Of a stretch of 64,000 nt of DNA, positions 61,301-64,000 are shown piece after piece; within the stretch, counting starts at the first letter, position 1, and each line of letters opens with the position of its first letter. Source of the stretch: Alginatibacterium sediminis (GTDB lineage Bacteria > Pseudomonadota > Gammaproteobacteria > Enterobacterales > Celerinatantimonadaceae); assembly GCF_003610775.1 (NCBI RefSeq), contig NZ_RAQO01000013.1, forward strand, positions 42,675 through 106,674, given 5' to 3'. The notes under the pieces are model-generated. The model made no database searches and was not told the origin of the DNA. It worked only from the letters and a program-made list of their open reading frames with translations. Both the position numbers and the translations under genes were made by a program.

Positions 61301-64000
61301 CCGCTGCATCTCCGCCAACTCGTCCACTAACCATGACATCATCTAGCGCTTCAGCAGCATTCAAAATATCATCATCAGTAATATTATCGACAGTGATAGT
61401 TGCCGTAGCGCTTAAATCAACCGTATGTTCGGATATAGTTGTTGCTTCAAATGCATTACCGGAGTTATCGCTCCCATTTAGAGTAAGAATGAAGTTGCTT
61501 TGTAGCACCAAATCACTACCTGCAACCTCTACGCTATACCCTAGTTGGCCATTGCCCAAGTCAACCACTTTAGTTTCATAGTCTCGACCATTGACTTCAA
61601 ATGTGACGATATCATCAATTGCAGCATCTCCGCCCACCTGACCACTGACGGTTACTGAAGACTGCGATTCGGCAGCATTTAGAATATCATCTTCAGTGAT
61701 ATCTTCGACAGTTATGGTCGCGCTAGCACTTGTATCTAGAGTATGTTCAGAAGTAACACTTTGACTAAACGGATTTCCGGCATCATCGGTACCCGTAACA
61801 GTGATATCAAAACTTGTATCTTCTTTGAGATCACTACCTTCTACGACTACACCGTATCCCAGCTGACCGTTACCTACTTCAATTACTAGGCCTTCGTAAT
61901 CGCGATTATTCACTGTAAAAGTAACTTTGTCTCCGACAGCGGCATCACCGCCAACCAAGCCGGTAACAGTAACCGTTGAATCGGCTTCAGCTGCATTGAG
62001 AATGTCATCAGAAGTGATATTCGCTACCGTAATCGTTGCTGCGGCTTGCAAATCAACACTGTGATCTGATGTGACTGTTTGGCTAAACGGATTTCCTGCG
62101 TCATCTTCGCCTGTCACGGTGACGTCAAAACTTGTATCTTCTTTTAAGTCACTACCTGCTACTTCAACGCTGTAGCCTAGTTGACCGTTGTCGAGAGCAA
62201 CCACCTCAGTTGAATAATCAGTATTGTGAACCCGAAAAGTCACAGGGTCACCAACGGCTGCATCGCCACCAACATTTCCGGTTACGGTTACAATACCCAG
62301 GGATTCAGCTGCATTAAGGATGTCGTCTTGAGTAATACTATCAACACTAATCGTTGCGGCGGCTTCCAAGTCGACGGTGTGCTCAGAGGTCACGCTTTGG
62401 CTGAAGGGATTACCCGCGTTATCACTGCCCGTCACTGTGATATCAAAACTGGTATCTTCTTTTAAATCACCACCAGCAACGTCGACTCGGTAGCCGAGTT
62501 GACCACTGCCTAAGTCGATAACCGTTGTTGAATAATCAGTATTGTGAACTCGGAAAGTCACTGCATCACCAAGCGCAGCATCGCCACCGACATTGCCACT
62601 GACGGAGACTTCTGCACCCGATTCCGCGGCATTTAAAATGTCGTCTTCGGTTATGTCATTTACCGTAATCGTCGCCTGTGCAGATAGATCTAAGGTATGT
62701 TCTGAAGTCACTTCTTGACTAAATGGATTGCCAGCTTCGTCGCTACCTCTCACGGTGATATCGAAGCTAGTTTGTGCCAATAAATCTACACCTTCAACAT
62801 TTACTTCATAACCTAGTTGCCCGTTGCCTAATTCAATAACCGAACCAAAGTAGTCCTGATCATTAACTCGGAAGGTAATGGGATCGCCAATTGCAGCATC
62901 ACCACCTACTGTCCCAGTAACCAATACTTCACCAAGGGCTTCAGCTGCGTTTAAGATGTCATCAGGGGTTATACTATCGACAGTAATAGTTGCTGCCGCT
63001 TCTAAATCTACAGTGTGTTCTGACGTCACACTTTGGCTAAATGAATTACCTGCGGCATCTTCACCTGTCACCGTGATATCAAAAGAGGTTTGTTCTTTGA
63101 GATCGCTACCTTCAACAGCAACACTATAGCCCAGCTGACCACCGCCCAAATCCACAACTTCAGTCGTATACTCGGTGCCATTTACCTCAAACGTAATATC
63201 ATCACCAAGAGCAGCATCTCCCCCTACGTGACCGCTTACCGTTACGTCGCCACCAGACTCTTGCGCATTTAAAATATCATCCGGCGTAATATCATCGACA
63301 GTAATTGTTGCCGCAGCTTCCAAATCGATGCTGTGCTCTGAAGTCACGCTTTGACTAAATGGATTACCAGCATCATCGCTGCCCGTTACGGTCAAATCAA
63401 AACTAGTCTCTTCTTTGAGATCACTGCCGGCTACATCAACAGAATAACCTAATTGACCACCGCCTAAATCAATGACCTGGGTTGAATACGGACGACCGTT
63501 TACTTCGAAAGTAACCCAGTCATCAACAGCTGCATCGCCGCCCACATTACCACTTACTGTTACAGAGCCATTGGCTTCATCTGCATTTAGGATGTCATCT
63601 TGAGTTATATTTCTAACCGTTATTGTCGCTTCAGCTTCTGTATCTACTGTAAAAGCATACGCATCGGCGTTAGCTGTGTTACCTGCGACATCAGTTGCAG
63701 TGGCTGTAATCTCGTAGTCATTATCAGCAAGCTCGACAGCACTATGATCAAGGCTCCAATCGCCATTTTCGTCGGCTTCAACTGTTCCGATTGACTCACC
63801 GTTCAAGAAGACCTCAACCGAGGCGCCCGCCTCGGCAGCCCCGCTAAAGACTTGGGTGTTGTCATTGGTGATATTGTCGCCATCAATCGCCGAGTCGCTG
63901 TTGATGTCGGTGATCGCAACGTTGGTTTGGGTATCCACCTCAAAGCTGTAGGCGTCTGCATCAGCGGTATTACCCGCCACATCAGTCGCCGTTGCGGTTA
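55398..64000 (-). CDS. Giant RTX adhesin, LapA/BpfA type (N-terminus outside window)
   Basis: The frame is open from 64000 to its stop at 55398, giving about 2,867 visible residues; the in-frame GTG at 63980 is internal. Domains in order: one complete and one partial Ig-like (Big) repeat (63630-64000); 17 tandem 106-aa Ig-like repeats (58224-63629); a PA14-like domain (about 57600-58190, with YADDGYGIFIDG), a probable sugar-binding module; a cadherin-like domain and two related repeats with GTLYLDG (about 56700-57600); a domain of unknown type (about 56130-56660); four or five RTX nonapeptides (GRGGDDVLVGGDGNDVLIGG, about 55690-55870); and a C-terminal type I secretion signal. Export is expected C-terminus first through the three genes downstream. 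The retention module and LapG cleavage site must lie beyond the right edge. Confidence 0.95.
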   Translation of the reverse strand, partial: TATATDVAGNTADADAYSFEVDTQTNVAITDINSDSAIDGDNITNDNTQVFSGAAEAGASVEVFLNGESIGTVEADENGDWSLDHSAVELADNDYEITATATDVAGNTANADAYAFTVDTEAEATITVRNITQDDILNADEANGSVTVSGNVGGDAAVDDWVTFEVNGRPYSTQVIDLGGGQLGYSVDVAGSDLKEETSFDLTVTGSDDAGNPFSQSVTSEHSIDLEAAATITVDDITPDDILNAQESGGDVTVSGHVGGDAALGDDITFEVNGTEYTTEVVDLGGGQLGYSVAVEGSDLKEQTSFDITVTGEDAAGNSFSQSVTSEHTVDLEAAATITVDSITPDDILNAAEALGEVLVTGTVGGDAAIGDPITFRVNDQDYFGSVIELGNGQLGYEVNVEGVDLLAQTSFDITVRGSDEAGNPFSQEVTSEHTLDLSAQATITVNDITEDDILNAAESGAEVSVSGNVGGDAALGDAVTFRVHNTDYSTTVIDLGSGQLGYRVDVAGGDLKEDTSFDITVTGSDNAGNPFSQSVTSEHTVDLEAAATISVDSITQDDILNAAESLGIVTVTGNVGGDAAVGDPVTFRVHNTDYSTEVVALDNGQLGYSVEVAGSDLKEDTSFDVTVTGEDDAGNPFSQTVTSDHSVDLQAAATITVANITSDDILNAAEADSTVTVTGLVGGDAAVGDKVTFTVNNRDYEGLVIEVGNGQLGYGVVVEGSDLKEDTSFDITVTGTDDAGNPFSQSVTSEHTLDTSASATITVEDITEDDILNAAESQSSVTVSGQVGGDAAIDDIVTFEVNGRDYETKVVDLGNGQLGYSVEVAGSDLVLQSNFILTLNGSDNSGNAFEATTISEHTVDLSATATITVDNITDDDILNAAEALDDVMVSGRVGGDAAVGDTVSFEVNNKPYSTFVVDLGNGQLGYNVPVAGSDLKEQTSFQITVSGSDDAGNPFEATTISEHTVATQAEVTITVDDITPDDILNAQESGGDVTVSGHVGGDAALGDEITFEVNGTEYTTEVVDLGGGQLGYSVEVDGDDLKEDTSFDITVTGTDDAGNPFSESVTSEHTVDLEAAATITVHNITEDDVLNAAEAGLKVTVSGFVGGDAAVGDPITFVVNNQTYSTTVIDLGSGQLGYGVLVEGSDLKEDTSFDITVTGSDNAGNPFSESVTSEHTVDLGAAATITVNDITPDDVLNASEAQGDVSVSGTVGGDAAIGDKVTFRVNDTDYETDVIDIGGGQLGYAVDVAGEDLLAQTRFDINVSGEDDAGNPFSQNVTSEHTLDVNAAATITVDNITDDDVLNALEAGEDIAVSGTVGGDADLGDVITFRVHNTDYSTTVIDIGNGELGYTVDVAGSDLEQQTSFVITITGEDEAGNPFTQSVTSEHTLDFGAQATITVDPITEDDILNSIEADGIVVVTGGVGGDAAVGDPVTFTVNNQLYSTTVVDLGSGQLGYSVEVEGSDLQEQTSFDITVTGEDAAGNPFSQSVTSDHTLDLDASATITVRDITPDDVINAVESGVKLSVSGTVGGDAAVGDVVSFRVHNTDYSTTVIDIGGGQLGYVVGVEGSDLKEQTSFDVTVSGFDDVGNPFSATTTSEHTVDLEASATITVDSITADDILNAVEVNEQITVSGTVGGDAAIGDAISFRVHDTAYSGSVIDLGGGQLGYRVDVAGSDLKEQTNFDITVTGTDDAGNPFTQSVTSEHTVDLEAAATITVNDITDDDVLNAAEAGTEVTVSGNVGGDAAIGDLISFQVNNEDYTTNVIDLGNGQLGYSVEVEGSDLKEQTSFVITITGEDEAGNPFSQNVTSTHTLDLSAAATITVNDITADDMLTASEANGLVNVSGTVGGDADIGDVVSFQVNNQNYTGEVVDLGNGQLGYSVEVAGSDLLADTSFDVSVSGTDTAGNPFTATTTSSHTINLAPVAVDDDLTLSGGWGLEGSYYGVLKQDSDRNNFEVDDLNDLVNMINSGSSQLVLGSDFIGTNIDFAQGQVNLPSGTPTSVANKIKTFLGQDGESLTETEIAPSEEAAFAMSGMIYLEAGTYNFEVYADDGYGIFIDGDNVAEAGNQSPTNTKHSEFVIAEDGFYPIEIYYWDQGGQQVFSPKLAKDGSDALPMSEYDLVKEGTGIEDRPLVFSEQELLLENDSDPESDDFSIVSAQDPVNGTVSFDRDTGEITFIPDSNFNGIASYTYTIEDEHGNQDTATVSFTILASNDAPSSQDTTVSVDEDESYNFTSSDFAFDDIDLGSNLEFVTIKTLPQDGTLYLDGAEVSAGQQIAANNIGDLSFKPAGDENGNNYAQFEFTVSDGIDESAAQTITVNVNPIQDAPSSQNVSITIDEDASYNFTATDFAFADVDAGDSLAFVTIETLPTSGTLYLDGEEIIAGQQIASVAIGDLSYTPSHNGSGSDYADFTFSVSDGKDSSEIYTMNIDVDAVADLPNLAATVSDTIVFDGFGGFIQAHGYTSNEDLVNQDILDLDFTKATGSVERGQGDDAGFGVVEALSGGGKAEQLEMDANNPDISEAIVFELADEVTELNVEIVKLFAAESEGRSEAGRFTLFDSQGNRVGGPTTFLSSSNGTAFVLPIISAIAFQYVVFEAEANAGYNGSDFNVEPISYAYDLNVYGKVADSSEQLSDLDISNIPEGASLWLDGVQVSVVDGKAVVDAQQMQGELNFKIYSGSTLDANELNQIQFDVESSDGSSSIQVTAAAHSDVGTEGSDVLTAESSENTLLMGRGGDDVLVGGDGNDVLIGGLDSDILTGGSGDDLFAWVNGDADNNGIDTIKDFAVQGDGSGDFDQLDLSDLLVGATNDNLDNYLTATTDGTNTTIEVSKNGDGTVDQTILLEGVSFDTNILQTLIDDQQLIIDNS
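55690..55870 (-). repeat. RTX calcium-binding nonapeptide repeats
   Basis: Four to five GGxGxDxxx units, for example GGDGNDVLI and GGSGDDLFA, form the calcium-dependent beta-roll that folds the adhesin after export. They lie about 95 residues before the stop, just ahead of the secretion signal. Confidence 0.9.
58224..63629 (-). repeat. 17 tandem 318-bp repeats encoding 106-aa Ig-like extender domains
   Basis: The recurring ITxDD(I/V)LNAxE stretch appears 17 times. Matching positions 58501 and 63589 are 5,088 bp apart, exactly 16 times 318, and the intermediate copies I measured (62635, 62953, 63271, 61045) all fall on the same 318-bp grid. So there is no net length change in any unit although the copies differ in sequence. 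Each unit runs from ATITV, through VSGxVGGDAAxGD, GQLGYxVxVxGSDL and TSFDITVTG, to TSEHTVDL. Acidic residues cluster at the joins, as in calcium-stiffened adhesin extenders. Confidence 0.95.

Noticed and set aside
60273..63272. Repeated plus-strand open frames of 60-105 codons within the adhesin
   Set aside because: They recur with the repeat period on the antisense strand, have no ribosome binding sites and are shadows of the adhesin codon pattern.
58224..63629. CRISPR-like tandem repetition
   Set aside because: The period is 318 bp with no short direct repeat plus unique spacer pattern, and the whole array is one continuous reading frame of Ig-like domains.
63978..63980. GTG at 63980 as the adhesin start
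   Set aside because: The frame stays open to the window edge in the middle of an Ig-like repeat, and LapA-type adhesins need an N-terminal retention module that is not present here.
1..64000. Prophage, insertion sequence or genomic island
   Set aside because: No integrase, transposase, terminal inverted repeats or tRNA-flanked direct repeats were seen, and the genes form ordinary chromosomal operons.

Overview
The window looks like chromosome of a marine or aquatic gammaproteobacterium, most like the Alteromonadales/Shewanellaceae. This is inferred from the gene families (urt-urease cluster, DUF3581, Kef with its ancillary oxidoreductase, ygfA-rpiA-serA neighbourhood, and a Shewanella bpf-like adhesin operon) and from moderately AT-rich DNA; no species is claimed. 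I see no phage, insertion sequence, CRISPR array, tRNA or rRNA.

Layout. 1-2.2 kb: C-terminally cut NMT1-PAS-PAS-GGDEF sensor. 2.5-13.9 kb: one minus-strand nitrogen operon, urtABCDE-ureDABCEJFG, for ABC import of urea and its hydrolysis. It is preceded by a sigma-54 promoter and two helically phased NtrC-like sites. 14.3-31.8 kb: housekeeping and small regulatory genes (aromatic aminotransferase, CofD/YvcK-like, Kef K+/H+ system, DUF3581, Lrp-type regulator, dual-specificity-like phosphatase, malate synthase G, mannose-6-phosphate isomerase family, an orphan secreted TPR-like protein, PAS-GGDEF cyclase, rhodanese, BASS-like transporter, Tas-like aldo/keto reductase). An orphan terminator at 22.2 kb marks a candidate small RNA or leader.

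31.9-36.7 kb: a TolC-HlyD-permease-permease export operon with no ATPase of its own, behind a perfect 18-bp palindrome. 36.6-41.5 kb: an iron-related operon (imelysin, di-heme oxidoreductase, second imelysin-like protein, DUF1513) behind a Fur-box-like sequence. 41.6-46.5 kb: ygfA, rpiA, a glycogen-debranching-type enzyme on the opposite strand, and serA.

46.5-64 kb: a minus-strand Lap/Bpf biofilm operon. In transcription order it holds a giant RTX adhesin (5' end outside the window), the type I secretion ABC protein, the HlyD adaptor, a TolC-type outer membrane protein, an OmpA-like lipoprotein, LapG protease, LapD c-di-GMP receptor and a SIMPL-domain protein. The last four joints are tightly spaced or overlapping, three of them by 1 to 4 bases. 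In the known Lap logic, c-di-GMP-bound LapD sequesters the periplasmic protease LapG so the adhesin stays on the surface; when c-di-GMP falls, LapG cuts the adhesin near its N-terminus and releases it. The adhesin carries 17 tandem repeats of exactly 318 bp, then a PA14-like domain, cadherin-like domains, RTX nonapeptides and a C-terminal secretion signal. Two diguanylate cyclases in the same window could feed the c-di-GMP pool, but no direct link is shown by sequence.
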